This document shows, piece after piece, positions 52,036 to 60,819 of a DNA stretch of 64,000 bases (position 1 is the stretch's first letter; the number at the start of each line of letters is the position of its first letter). A program made the position numbers and the translations under genes. A model generated the notes under the pieces. That model did no database searches and had not been told where the DNA came from. It was given only the letters and a program-made list of their open reading frames with translations. Source of the DNA: Sphingobium sp. Cam5-1 (GTDB lineage Bacteria > Pseudomonadota > Alphaproteobacteria > Sphingomonadales > Sphingomonadaceae); assembly GCF_015693305.1 (NCBI RefSeq), contig NZ_CP065138.1, positions 1,612,001-1,676,000 on the forward strand. Reading direction: 5' to 3'.

Positions 52036-52055
52036 GTACATACGATGTACAGATA
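52036..52055. repeat. Palindrome GTACAT-ACG-ATGTAC with ATGTACAGATA core
   Basis: A 15-bp perfect palindrome lies between the convergent RES and glycosyltransferase genes. Its right part ATGTACAGATA (52045-52055) is identical to 50861-50871 in front of the Xre/RES pair, so this motif stands on both sides of the module. Confidence 0.5.
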
Positions 52056-52110
52056 CGGCTAAAGAAGGAACAGGCGGCAGATCAAGCGGAATTCCCCCGA
52101 TGATGGAGCC

Positions 52111-53235
52111 TCAACTTGACTTACGCCAGGTGAACAGGCTGCCCATCACATAGTTCCATACTGATCCCACCACTGCTCCGGCCAATCCCGCCAACCACCA
52201 GTCATAATGCGATCCAAATAGAATTTTGCCCACCCCGACGTTGGCGATCGCCCCCAGACCGCAAATCGCATAGAAACTGAGGAGGCCCGTCAGCATTCGT
52301 AGTCCCGCCAGCCTCTGATCGCGATAAGTAAAGCTGTTGTTCAATAGGAAGTTAAATGTCATAGCAGACAGTACTGCTACTGTTTGGGCGGTACCGAAAG
52401 AAAATCGCGATAATAAAGTGAACAATACCACCATGTGGATGCCCAAACCAATGGCACCTACGCAACTGAACTTGAGGAACTTGATGGGCACCAGATGGCC
52501 GATTTTTTTCTCTACAAGCATCTCCAGATATTGCAGAACAACTGTACTGTCCAGTTTACTTTCGCCATGCTGACGGGTGCGAAAGGTGTACGGAAACTCT
52601 GCAACGTCTAGCGGTCGTGATGCCGATGCCATAATGTCAAGCAAGATTTTATAGCCGATCCCGGACAAACGGGGCGCCAATTCCGTCAACGTGTCGCGTC
52701 TGACAGCAAAGAAACCGCTCATCGGATCACTGAGCGGCGTTCGTGCAATCACTTCAGCGAGCCTTGTCGCGAATGCGCTGATCCGCGCGCGCCTTTGATC
52801 CCATTTACCGATCGAGCCCTCACTCGAGTAGCGGGTTCCTACGGCCACCTCCTTGCGGTCCTCTGCGATGGCTCGATAGAGTTTTGGCAACAGCATCTCG
52901 TCATGTTGCAGATCGCCATCAATCACGGCGACAACCGGAGCTGTAGATGCCATCATCCCTTCAATCACAGCGGACGAAAGTCCGCGTCGGTTGAACCGTC
53001 GGATGAGGCGAATGCGCCGATCTGTGGCGGCTAGTTGACTAACAAGTTCCGGGGTACCGTCACGAGAGCCGTCATCGACAAACATGATCTCCCATTCGAT
53101 TTCAACTAAGGCATTGGCTACACGGTCGATCAGTTCGGTAATATTCGGGCGTTCATTAAGCACCGGCACAACGACGCACAACTCTAGCGGACGCAAGACA
53201 GTGCTAATGTCGGGCCGTTGTAGAGCGTGCTGCAT
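52111..53235 (-). CDS. GT2 polyprenyl-phosphate sugar transferase fused to GtrA flippase domain
   Basis: A 374-residue protein. Residues about 15-235 are a DPM1/GtrB-like GT2: 'LELCVVVPVLNERPNITELI', 'IMFVDDGSRDGTPELVSQLA', 'VVAVIDGDLQHDEMLLPKLY' (DXD-type), 'SDPMSGFFAVRRD' and 'YTFRTRQHGESKLD'. Residues about 250-370 are a four-helix GtrA domain ('KFLKFSCVGAIGLGIHMVVL', 'TFNFLLNNSFTYRDQRLAGL', 'WNYVMGSLFTWRK'). It would load a sugar onto undecaprenyl phosphate and flip it across the membrane. Last gene of a three-gene low-GC cassette. Confidence 0.92.
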   Translation of the reverse strand: MQHALQRPDISTVLRPLELCVVVPVLNERPNITELIDRVANALVEIEWEIMFVDDGSRDGTPELVSQLAATDRRIRLIRRFNRRGLSSAVIEGMMASTAPVVAVIDGDLQHDEMLLPKLYRAIAEDRKEVAVGTRYSSEGSIGKWDQRRARISAFATRLAEVIARTPLSDPMSGFFAVRRDTLTELAPRLSGIGYKILLDIMASASRPLDVAEFPYTFRTRQHGESKLDSTVVLQYLEMLVEKKIGHLVPIKFLKFSCVGAIGLGIHMVVLFTLLSRFSFGTAQTVAVLSAMTFNFLLNNSFTYRDQRLAGLRMLTGLLSFYAICGLGAIANVGVGKILFGSHYDWWLAGLAGAVVGSVWNYVMGSLFTWRKSS

Positions 53236-53309
53236 GAAATCCCCCCGGAGGTCGCTGCATCACCAATATACCGTACCGGTTAATGAAAGGAAAAGCAAAG
53301 ATCGCGAAA

Positions 53310-54773
53310 TCATTGATCATGTCTCAGGAGAACATTCTGAACGGCCCAATGCTCGGCTGCGTGCGGCTCGCACCCGCCCGGTCGAACGTACAGGCAAAGA
53401 TGACCATCTTCCGGACTCCATCCTGCTTCTGGGGGAGCGCATTCCAATCGACGAAAACCGTATCCATCCGGTATCGCGCCTTGAGGAGCAATAACCGCGT
53501 TGAACCCGCGCGCTGCATTTCTGAAATCGCGCAGACTCATTCGATCATCATCACTCCAGCCGGTAAGATAAGTAGGAATATCGCGATGGAGATAACTGTA
53601 TCCGCCAGTCTGCCAAAATGTGATTCGATGCAGTGCGATCCCACAACTCCCGGAGGACGTGCCATATTTCCTGGCAAGTTCCATGCCCGATCCGAAGGCC
53701 GTCCAACGCGATATCATCGGTTCGGCCAAACCCAAGCTGATTGAACTACCAAACCAAAGAAGAAGAAGCGCGAGCTTAACGAATTTTCGATTGGTCGCGT
53801 ATCGGGCAGCCAGCTCCGCGGTACCCATAGCAGCTAGAATGACAAGGATGGTAACGCTCAAAAATATGAAGCGGTATTCCTTGTGCCCTATAGCCATGTG
53901 AATCAAAATATTGATGAGAGCGGTATAAAAGATCACCCTGTTTTTCTCAATGACAGGAAGCAGAAACAAGAATATGGGCGCTGCGGTCCATCCCCAATAT
54001 TGCCAGATCATACTGAAAAAAGCTGTTGGGGGGTCGACGCCATAATTGGCCGAACGGTTCAAAAGTAGATTCTGCTGAACGTTCTCTATGATCCAACTGA
54101 AGGGTACCTGGCCCATCGTCAAATCCACCCCCGTTGAGAGGATCATTGCAACCAGGCCACCGGCAACAATATGTATCCAGCAGCGTCGGATGTGGGCGCC
54201 GCTGCTTAAAAGAAGCAAAAGTGCGATCGCCGGTGCATATTGGAAGCGCAATATGAACGCTAATCCGAGAAGAAATCCAGCCAACAGCCATTGCCGATGC
54301 GACACGTCCTTTCCTGTCAGAAGAACGGCGGCCGGCAAAATGCACCCGGTCGCCAGTACCTCAGTCAACAGATGGACCGAGAAGAATATCTGCTCAAACC
54401 AAGTCGCGGCTACAAATCCGGCGACCAGCCCTTGAAGCGGGCCCATGCGCCGGCCGAAAGTCCAAGCCGACCATGTGATCGACAGGCCTGATGCTATGGG
54501 AAGAAGCGCGGGTAACTTCGCGTACAAGATCGTCGATGGAGCCACGAAATGACCAAGTGCCACCAGCGGCGAGGCGAGTAACGGAACCAGCCAGCTTCGC
54601 ATCCCATATCGGTATTCCCAAGGCACTGTGCCATACCCGAATACGAGCCGGTGTGACTGTTCTAGATACTGAAATATCTCATCCGGATGATGCATTGAAA
54701 AGGGCAGGAGTGCCGCAACACGAACGAAAAAAGCCAAGAGCAGCAAAAGGCAAATCTGCGTTCGGCTGCTCAT
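53310..54773 (-). CDS. GT22-like membrane mannosyltransferase (GPI/Alg9-type GT-C)
   Basis: A 487-residue multi-pass GT-C glycosyltransferase. The loop after TM1 has 'MHHPDEIFQYLEQSHRLVFG' and 'YGTVPWEYRYGMRSWLVPLL', and a later loop 'MAIGHKEYRFIFLSVTILVI'; the H-P-D-E and H-K-E-x-R-F motifs are those of GT22 (Alg9, PIG-B/GPI mannosyltransferases). It would use a polyprenyl-phosphate sugar on the periplasmic side. Its ATG overlaps the stop of the upstream GT39-like gene (ATGA); a 74-bp gap separates it from the GT2-GtrA gene. AT-richer than the core genes. Confidence 0.85.
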   Translation of the reverse strand: MSSRTQICLLLLLAFFVRVAALLPFSMHHPDEIFQYLEQSHRLVFGYGTVPWEYRYGMRSWLVPLLASPLVALGHFVAPSTILYAKLPALLPIASGLSITWSAWTFGRRMGPLQGLVAGFVAATWFEQIFFSVHLLTEVLATGCILPAAVLLTGKDVSHRQWLLAGFLLGLAFILRFQYAPAIALLLLLSSGAHIRRCWIHIVAGGLVAMILSTGVDLTMGQVPFSWIIENVQQNLLLNRSANYGVDPPTAFFSMIWQYWGWTAAPIFLFLLPVIEKNRVIFYTALINILIHMAIGHKEYRFIFLSVTILVILAAMGTAELAARYATNRKFVKLALLLLWFGSSISLGLAEPMISRWTAFGSGMELARKYGTSSGSCGIALHRITFWQTGGYSYLHRDIPTYLTGWSDDDRMSLRDFRNAARGFNAVIAPQGAIPDGYGFRRLECAPPEAGWSPEDGHLCLYVRPGGCEPHAAEHWAVQNVLLRHDQ

Positions 54774-56320
54774 TTAAGATCGTTCCTGGCATATATGATT
54801 TGCTGCCTACCCGAAAACACGTCCGGCACGCGAGCGACCTTGTGATAATGTCTTCTGATGGTTTGCTCGACCATGCCAGCAGTGATCAGATTGCGGGGAT
54901 GATCCAATTCCCTATCCGCGAGCAGAATAGCTGCAGGAAGTGTCTGCAGCAGCTTTCTCATCTGCAAAGGTGCATCAACGGCGGCATTTTCGCCAGCATT
55001 GTTCAGATGCTCAGGGAAGATATATGGGGTCGGCAGACATGAAGACGTGAGCAGGTAGAGAACGGTAGGGCCGTCGTTTACATAGATGCATCCGTGTGCG
55101 GCGTAGGGGCGCAGGGCAGCGACCATCGTGTCTACACGGTGCCGACGTTCAACCGTTGCGCCCCAAATTACAAGTCCGAACAGGACTATGTACCACACGC
55201 CGCCCGCCACCAAACCGACAGCCGCACCTCCTCGCTTGAATAGAGTCCCGCTTAAGACACTCAACGGCATCAGGGCGGGCAGTGCATAATGCGGATAATT
55301 GTTGCCGACTGCAAAAAATCCGATGACCGCAGCTATCGTCCAAGATACGAGAAAGAGGTTTCTATTGTGGAACGGTCGATGAACAAGCGGTACTGCGGCG
55401 ATCAAGCCCATAATCAGCAAGGGCAGGATCGAATATATAGTACCGGCCAGAAATTGTAGTCTCAGAGCACCTTCAGGCAATACTACCCTGGTGATCGAGC
55501 GGAAGTTTGCATCAAAAAATTGGGGAAAATAGCCGATTGATGCATAGAAAAGGCCAACGGCCACCGTGGGCCCTACCGCGATACAAATTAGGAGAAACCC
55601 ATGTCGGATCACAGCAGCAGCTGAAGCACTTTCACGCCATTCTCTCCACAAAAGCCATAACCCAAAAGTTACTCCTTCGAAGACAACAGTATATTTGATC
55701 TGCAAGGCAACGCCGCAAAGCGCCATCGCCATATAAGAGCTAATGCGCGGCTGCCCGCCGCAGGAAGAATCTTGAACTCGCAGAACGAGTAATGCGGCGC
55801 ACCCCATCAGAAGATTATAAAAAACCGGTGCCTGGCCGCCCACCCCTCCCAGCAAAGGCATAAAGAGCAAATACAGGACACCGCTCAAGGTTGCGCAGAC
55901 ATTCTTGCAGAAATGCAGACAAATCCGCCTGACGATTAGTGCCGTCAGAAAAGCGCTCATCAAGGCCCCAAGTTGATAAGCGACCACCCCGTTAGGGCTA
56001 AACGGGCGCAGCAATGCGTAAACCAGAAACAGTCCGATAGGCTTACGATCCCAAATATCGACATAGGGGAGAACCCCGTGCCACATGCGATCGGCTACGA
56101 GCAGATAGAATTCTTCGTCCATATGGACCGCGGGATCAGCGATGCATGCTGCACGGGTGACCACCGCTACTGTCAAAAGGATAACCGCAGAGGGCAGCCG
56201 TCCTTCCAAAGAGAAATTCTTTTCCTTTATTTTAGAAGCGTGACCTGCCAAATGCCCCGGCATTACCGCCAATCTCCGCTTGGCATATAAATGCTTTTCA
56301 ATGATTTCTTGGTCGCCCAT
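54770..56320 (-). CDS. GT39-like multi-pass membrane glycosyltransferase
   Basis: A 516-residue GT-C protein with about 11 hydrophobic segments. The first periplasmic loop has 'ADPAVHMDEEFYLLVADRMW' and 'HGVLPYVDIWDRKPIGLFLV' (the D-E motif and D-x-K-P-P/I-G typical of ArnT/PMT-like GT39 enzymes), then 'YALLRPFSPNGVVAYQLGAL'. The C-terminal soluble part has 'HGCIYVNDGPTVLYLLTSSC' and 'PTPYIFPEHLNNAGE'. Acceptor and sugar unknown. ATG 56320 is the first start, with no clear ribosome site; MPGHLAGH, 19 codons on, is possible. First gene of the low-GC cassette. Confidence 0.87.
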   Translation of the reverse strand: MGDQEIIEKHLYAKRRLAVMPGHLAGHASKIKEKNFSLEGRLPSAVILLTVAVVTRAACIADPAVHMDEEFYLLVADRMWHGVLPYVDIWDRKPIGLFLVYALLRPFSPNGVVAYQLGALMSAFLTALIVRRICLHFCKNVCATLSGVLYLLFMPLLGGVGGQAPVFYNLLMGCAALLVLRVQDSSCGGQPRISSYMAMALCGVALQIKYTVVFEGVTFGLWLLWREWRESASAAAVIRHGFLLICIAVGPTVAVGLFYASIGYFPQFFDANFRSITRVVLPEGALRLQFLAGTIYSILPLLIMGLIAAVPLVHRPFHNRNLFLVSWTIAAVIGFFAVGNNYPHYALPALMPLSVLSGTLFKRGGAAVGLVAGGVWYIVLFGLVIWGATVERRHRVDTMVAALRPYAAHGCIYVNDGPTVLYLLTSSCLPTPYIFPEHLNNAGENAAVDAPLQMRKLLQTLPAAILLADRELDHPRNLITAGMVEQTIRRHYHKVARVPDVFSGRQQIIYARNDLK

Positions 56321-56452
56321 TGCTCTGCGTTACTTTATGATCGCACGCTAAAAAAGCTCGCTTTCCCCAAATGTGAAAAATATGGGAAAAAGGCGGGCCA
56401 ACACGCAGCATCAGAGCGGTTTGTCGGAAGCCGTAGCACGCCTTCTCAGATG

Positions 56453-58417
56453 TCAGGAGATTGTCGGCCCACTTCGCCCGCGCCCTAACCGCCACTCAGT
56501 CCCGTCCGCGCGCAATATCCCGACCGCATCCTTGCCTATATTGCGGTCGAACACATCGCGCCAAGGCACGAGCGTGAAATCGCGCGAGCGCTCGACCAGT
56601 GCATGAGCGCCGCTTTCCAGGTCCAAGCGCCGCGCAATGACGCCCTCGACGCGCTCGCCATTCCTGGCCGGCTCGAACGCCCTTCCCAGCTCCCGGCCAA
56701 GCCGCTCGCCGACGCTCTCCAACTCGCGCAAACGAAGGCTTTCCAAAGCCCCTCTCCGCAACCGGAAAGCGTGCCCGTCGCCATCGGCTAATTGCTGCTC
56801 GACAAGCCACTGCCGCCGGGTTGCCAATGCGTCCCGCACCTCGCGTCCGAACCCGGCGTTGCGCACCGCAACGGATGCGCCAGATGCCAGCTCCCGATCG
56901 AGCCAAGTAGCCGCTTCGACTCCCACCAGATCGCCGACTGGCTGCGGAGACAGGATCGCGAGCGCCACAGGGCGGTCGCGTTGTTGTCGTTGCGCGAAGC
57001 CTTCCGCCCGCGCCAAATGATCGCTTGGGATGGTCCAGCTTCCATCCTGCTGACGCTCCGGTCCGGCACCCGTGCGGCGCATTGCCTCCAAGCGCCGGAC
57101 ATGGCTTGTGGCGAAAGCTTCGCTGGCATGGGGATCATGCCGCAGATGCAAATCGACCGAATAGCGTCCGCCATTGGCGCGAGCAACCGCATCGACAGTT
57201 CGGTCAGCGGTCCTCGACTCGGCCTTCGTCGGCTCGATCCGCACCGTCGCGCCCTCAGGCACCAAAGGGGTCGCGTCCGCGCGTCCTATATCGATATAGT
57301 GGACCCGCCCATCGATGCCATCGACCATCATGTAATGGCGGTCGCGATGCTCGTCGGAAAAGCCCCGGCTGATCAACCGCCCGACGATCGGCTCGCGCAG
57401 ATCGGTGGCGACCACCTGCTCGACCCCAGCGCGGTCGAGCCGACGCGCGGTCAGTTCGCGTTGCATGAGTCGGATGATGTCGCCACGCTCACCCATGCGG
57501 CGGAGCGTGTCCTCCAGCCCTTCCGCGAGCCGATAGTGCCCGTCACCCATGTCCTCTGCGAGGTCCATCGCCTTGAGCTTACGCAGGCGCCCCGCCGCCA
57601 CCGATTGCTGGAGGGGGTCGTTGTCGGTCGCCGCCACCGAGCGATCGGCGTCCATCCGCCGGAGCAGACGCCGGTCGATCGCGGTCAGCCGTTCCTGATC
57701 CACATCGTGGCGGAGGCGGTCCTCGATCTCCCGATCGGTGCGCGGCCCAAGGTCGAGCGTGACCAGCTCGCACGCGCGCTCGCGTAGGCCATGAGAAATA
57801 TACTCCCGCGCGATGATCAGATTGTCGCCCCGGTCATCCACGCCGCGCAACACGATATGGGTGTGCGGGCGTTCGGTGTTGAAGTGGTCGACAGCGACCC
57901 ACTCGAGCCTGGTGCCGAGGTCCTGCTCGACCTGCGTCATGAGGCGACGGACATAGGGCTTGAGGTCCGGATATTCGGCACCGTCCTCGGCCGACACGAT
58001 GAAGCGAAACTGGTGTCGGTCGCCGGCGGTCCGCTTCAGGAAATCATCGCCGTCGGCGCGGTCGGTTTCCGGGCCGTAGAGTTCGCCCGGCAGGCCCTCG
58101 CGCGTGACCCCGTCGCGCTGAATGTAGCGCATGTGCGCGCGAGCGGCTTGGCCGGCCTTGCCCTGCAGCCGTATCAAGCTTGCCTTCACCATCGCGCGGC
58201 GACCGCGATAGCCACCTAGCCTGTCGCGACTGGAAAGGAGCCGCCCCATGCTCGCGCCGCGCCCGATGCGGCTGCCATCGAAGCGCCGCGACTTTATGCC
58301 CGTCTTCTTGCCGGCGAGCCGTGTCGCAGCCAGGATCCGCCCGCCATATTTGAGCGTCCGCTTGCCATCATTGCCGCGCGTATTACCGAGCTTTGGCGTG
58401 AGATCATCGTCAGACAT
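56453..58417 (-). CDS. VirD2/TraI-like relaxase (DUF3363-type)
   Basis: A 654-residue relaxase that would nick oriT and pilot DNA transfer. The N-terminal HUH domain has 'KASLIRLQGKAGQAARAHMR' and 'YIQRDGVTREGLPGELYGPE' (motif I, Tyr), 'HQFRFIVSAEDGAEYPDLKP', and the metal triad 'WVAVDHFNTERPHTHIVLRG' (H...H-x-H). The long C-terminal part from about residue 280 ('RLTAIDRRLLRRMDADRSVA', 'HLARAEGFAQRQQRDRPVAL', 'SGASVAVRNAGFGREVRDAL') matches DUF3363. ATG 58417 (MSDDDLTPKLG) is preferred; the frame is open to 58537. The inverted repeats just upstream are a candidate oriT. Confidence 0.92.
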   Translation of the reverse strand: MSDDDLTPKLGNTRGNDGKRTLKYGGRILAATRLAGKKTGIKSRRFDGSRIGRGASMGRLLSSRDRLGGYRGRRAMVKASLIRLQGKAGQAARAHMRYIQRDGVTREGLPGELYGPETDRADGDDFLKRTAGDRHQFRFIVSAEDGAEYPDLKPYVRRLMTQVEQDLGTRLEWVAVDHFNTERPHTHIVLRGVDDRGDNLIIAREYISHGLRERACELVTLDLGPRTDREIEDRLRHDVDQERLTAIDRRLLRRMDADRSVAATDNDPLQQSVAAGRLRKLKAMDLAEDMGDGHYRLAEGLEDTLRRMGERGDIIRLMQRELTARRLDRAGVEQVVATDLREPIVGRLISRGFSDEHRDRHYMMVDGIDGRVHYIDIGRADATPLVPEGATVRIEPTKAESRTADRTVDAVARANGGRYSVDLHLRHDPHASEAFATSHVRRLEAMRRTGAGPERQQDGSWTIPSDHLARAEGFAQRQQRDRPVALAILSPQPVGDLVGVEAATWLDRELASGASVAVRNAGFGREVRDALATRRQWLVEQQLADGDGHAFRLRRGALESLRLRELESVGERLGRELGRAFEPARNGERVEGVIARRLDLESGAHALVERSRDFTLVPWRDVFDRNIGKDAVGILRADGTEWRLGRGRSGPTIS

Positions 58418-58452
58418 CCGGACGCCCTCCGATCTCGCGATTTCGGGCAGGC

Positions 58453-58557
58453 AATGGCGGATTTCCGCCATTCCTGAGCAACATGTCTCGTGCCGACGCT
58501 CGCCTGTCTCGCGGAAAAAGGATGTGCAGACAATCACTTACGGAGTGTCGCGAGACA
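58453..58557. other. Candidate oriT region upstream of the relaxase gene
   Basis: Two perfect 9-bp inverted repeats: AATGGCGGA-TT-TCCGCCATT (58453-58472) and TGTCTCGCG (58505-58513) with CGCGAGACA (58549-58557). On the minus strand between the second pair reads GCACATCCTTTTTCCGCG, loosely like the MOBP nick motif ATCCTG. Position in front of a relaxase gene is typical for oriT; function is inference. No gene is seen in 58418-58668. Confidence 0.45.
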
Positions 58558-58668
58558 CTGCCTTTATCTTGTTTCCCCTTCTCCCCCTTTCCCTCACCAC
58601 TTCGCCCCAGCAAAAGGGAAAGGGCAGTGCCAGACCGACGCTGCCTCTCCCCGCCGATCGCGGCATCC

Positions 58669-59040
58669 TCAGCGCGCTTCGGCCATGGCATGTTGCGCAG
58701 ATTTTCGGCTACCACAGACCCGATGCGCGATTGTTCCCTGCGGCATCCCCTCGCCATCAACCAGCATGATTGCCATGAACCAGCAGCCATCGAGCCTGCC
58801 CCAGATCGCGATCCTGTCGAGCTCTTCGTCATCCGATCCAAACCCTTCATAGGCACCCAGCCAGCGTTCCCCGGCCCTCGCGTCCCACAGGAAATCGCTC
58901 TCCTCTGCCTCAAGAAATCTCTCCGCCAAAGCCTTACCGGCACTGCGGTCAAATTCGATTTCCAGTCCGGCGACCAGTGCTGCCATGATGTGATCCGACG
59001 CCGTTCCGATGCTCTGAACCATGTCCATGATGATCTCCAT
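58669..59040 (-). CDS. Hypothetical protein of the mobility region
   Basis: A 123-residue acidic protein: MEIIMDMVQSIGTASDHIMA, 'ALVAGLEIEFDRSAGKALAE', 'RFLEAEESDFLWDARAGERW', 'LGAYEGFGSDDEELDRIAIW', 'GRLDGCWFMAIMLVDGEGMP'. No domain recognised; the pattern resembles small proteins often found next to relaxases of sphingomonad plasmids and ICEs. ATG 59040 is chosen, as the upstream Arg/Ser/Pro-rich stretch to 59175 looks non-coding. It lies between the relaxase and the lytic transglycosylase genes on the same strand. Confidence 0.65.
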   Translation of the reverse strand: MEIIMDMVQSIGTASDHIMAALVAGLEIEFDRSAGKALAERFLEAEESDFLWDARAGERWLGAYEGFGSDDEELDRIAIWGRLDGCWFMAIMLVDGEGMPQGTIAHRVCGSRKSAQHAMAEAR

Positions 59041-59262
59041 TCGCTTCGCGTTCTCACCATCGAGAACGGCGTCATGGAGATGGGTGGCGGAGCGGCTGTC
59101 AGGGCCGCTGCGCGCAGGGCGGCGCCGCGAAGCGGACGTGGGGGGAACCGATTTGCGCAGCAAATTGGGGGGCACCCGCGGGCCTTGATGGCCGCTCCGC
59201 CACCCGTCATGCTGGGTCTATCGAGACGAGCCTCCCCCCTTTCGGTGATGTGGAACGGCGCC

Positions 59263-59871
59263 TCAGGGGACATGATTGCGCACCACGAAGAGCGATGATT
59301 GTAATGGCTCAGCGGTCACGTCCCGCGTGGTCACGGAGACCTGGCGCTGGATCGCGAACAGCCCCTCGCGCGCAGGGTTTGATGGCGAAACTGGCGCGCT
59401 CAAGGCCGAGCCCGTCACCTTGCCAAGATAGGCGATGGTTTCGCCCGGCAGCTTCCGACCGGTTGCAAGATGCGCGGCATAGCGGGCCGGACCGGCATTA
59501 TAGGCTGCAAACAGACCGGGGTAACCGAAGCGATCATACATCTGCCTGAGGTAGCAGCTGCCTGCCATGATGTTGTCGGCGGGGTCATCGGGATCACTAC
59601 CCAGACCGAGGCTTCGGCGCATCTCATCCCACGTGCCGGGCATCAATTGCATGAGCCCCATCGCACCGGCACGGCTGCGAATGGGCCCTCCGCCGAGCAT
59701 CGTGTCGCCATTGCTTTCCGCGCGCATCACGCGCTCGATCCAGGCGACCGGCACGCCGCACCGGTCCGATGCCTCATAGATTAGGTTTCGCCAGCGGACC
59801 GTCGGCTGTGCTGCCGATGGAACGGCCATGGCGAGCATCAGCGTGACGCAGGCGAGCCTCAGCGCCGCCAC
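59263..59871 (-). CDS. lytic transglycosylase (SLT domain), conjugation-associated
   Basis: A 202-residue exported muramidase-like enzyme that would open peptidoglycan locally for a secretion channel. Signal peptide (MAALRLACVTLMLAMAVPSA-AQ), then the SLT fold: 'WIERVMRAESNGDTMLGGGP' (catalytic Glu), 'SRAGAMGLMQLMPGTWDEMR', 'ADNIMAGSCYLRQMYDRFGY' and 'PGLFAAYNAGPARYAAHLAT'. The GTG start at 59871 overlaps the peptidase gene's end by 13 bp. Similar to TrbN/VirB1-type proteins of mobile elements. Confidence 0.92.
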   Translation of the reverse strand: MAALRLACVTLMLAMAVPSAAQPTVRWRNLIYEASDRCGVPVAWIERVMRAESNGDTMLGGGPIRSRAGAMGLMQLMPGTWDEMRRSLGLGSDPDDPADNIMAGSCYLRQMYDRFGYPGLFAAYNAGPARYAAHLATGRKLPGETIAYLGKVTGSALSAPVSPSNPAREGLFAIQRQVSVTTRDVTAEPLQSSLFVVRNHVP

Positions 59872-60440
59872 AGCAGCTCTGCCTTCCCCATGACGTCCTC
59901 ACCCTCGGTCGATCCGAAATAGCGGCCGTCGAAGGAGCGGCGATTGTTCATGAGGAGGAACAACTGGCGTCCTCGAAGACGCATGCATCCCTCCCAGAGC
60001 GGCATGGATCGCCCCCGAAGGTCGGTGCGTTGCCGATCGGCGATCCGGCGACCGTTGACGAGGATTACCATGCCCCAGGCGCAAACCTCATCGCCAGCAC
60101 TGGCCGCAACGCGCTTCACCAGCGGCACATTCAAGGGCAGATAGCGGCGCTCGGCGGCAAGTTGGCGATAGCGCCAAGGCACCCGCGCGATCACCATGTC
60201 GCCGACGCCGGGCAGCGCTGCGGGTGAGACGATATAGAGGCCCCTGGGCGCGCTGGCGCTCGCGTTCCAGACAAGCCGCGGCGCAGGCGGAAAGGCGGCG
60301 GAAACGAGAAGCAGCGCGGAACCCGCGCCGCCAAGTGCGAAGCGGCGAACGCGCCTTTTGCGATGCAATTTCTTTGCGCGAAGTTCATCACCCCAGGCCA
60401 GGAGTGGCGCATCCCCACCCACCTTGCGTGCCCGCGTCAC
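59859..60440 (-). CDS. traF: S26-family signal peptidase, TraF-like
   Basis: A 193-residue membrane peptidase: basic N-terminus, one TM (ALGGAGSALLLVSAAFPPAP), the nucleophile region 'NASASAPRGLYIVSPAALPG' (S-x-P-x-G-L-Y, as in TraF), and the general-base lysine in NVPLVKRVAASAGDEVCAWG, then 'LFLLMNNRRSFDGRYFGS'. TraF in RP4 matures the pilin TrbC. GTG 60440 follows GGAG by eight bases and overlaps the stop of the HTH gene (GTGA); ATG 60476 would overlap that gene by 40 bp. Confidence 0.9.
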   Translation of the reverse strand: MTRARKVGGDAPLLAWGDELRAKKLHRKRRVRRFALGGAGSALLLVSAAFPPAPRLVWNASASAPRGLYIVSPAALPGVGDMVIARVPWRYRQLAAERRYLPLNVPLVKRVAASAGDEVCAWGMVILVNGRRIADRQRTDLRGRSMPLWEGCMRLRGRQLFLLMNNRRSFDGRYFGSTEGEDVMGKAELLWRR

Positions 60441-60667
60441 GCGCCGATCTCCCGGCCGGAATGCTCGGCGGACCATGTATCGAGGTCGTCGATATGATAT
60501 TGGACGAAGCGGCTGTGGCGGCGGAAGACCGGGCCTTTTCCGTCGCGGCGCAGGCGTTTGAGGAGCCGGCTCGAAAGCTTCAAGTAAGCGGCTGCCTGAT
60601 CGGTATTGAGGAAAGGCGAGCCGCGTTTGGCGCGATTGGCACGGGCAATATCGTCATCGGTTTCCAT
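60437..60667 (-). CDS. small helix-turn-helix (excisionase/AlpA-like) protein
   Basis: A 76-residue protein: METDDDIARANRAKRGSPFL, then 'NTDQAAAYLKLSSRLLKRLR' and 'RDGKGPVFRRHSRFVQYHID' with DLDTWSAEHS. This is the MerR-like HTH_17 fold of excisionases and small regulators (first helix A-A-x-Y-L, then R-R-x-G-x-G-P, Y-x-x-x-D-L-x-x-W). It may act as recombination directionality factor or as regulator of the transfer genes. ATG 60667 is clear. Coupled with the traF-like gene through a GTGA overlap. The 152 bp upstream hold no gene. Confidence 0.85.
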   Translation of the reverse strand: METDDDIARANRAKRGSPFLNTDQAAAYLKLSSRLLKRLRRDGKGPVFRRHSRFVQYHIDDLDTWSAEHSGREIGA

Positions 60668-60819
60668 GGAACGGTATCCTGTGGCTGCGAACCGCAACAG
60701 CGCGATCGCTGCACTGAGGATGGCGGCCAAGACACCGCAGCATCAGTGTCGAAAACCATCGCCTTGAATTCGACACCCTTGGACGGCAACCCCGCGCCGA
60801 TCGGCGCGGGGCGCCTGGA

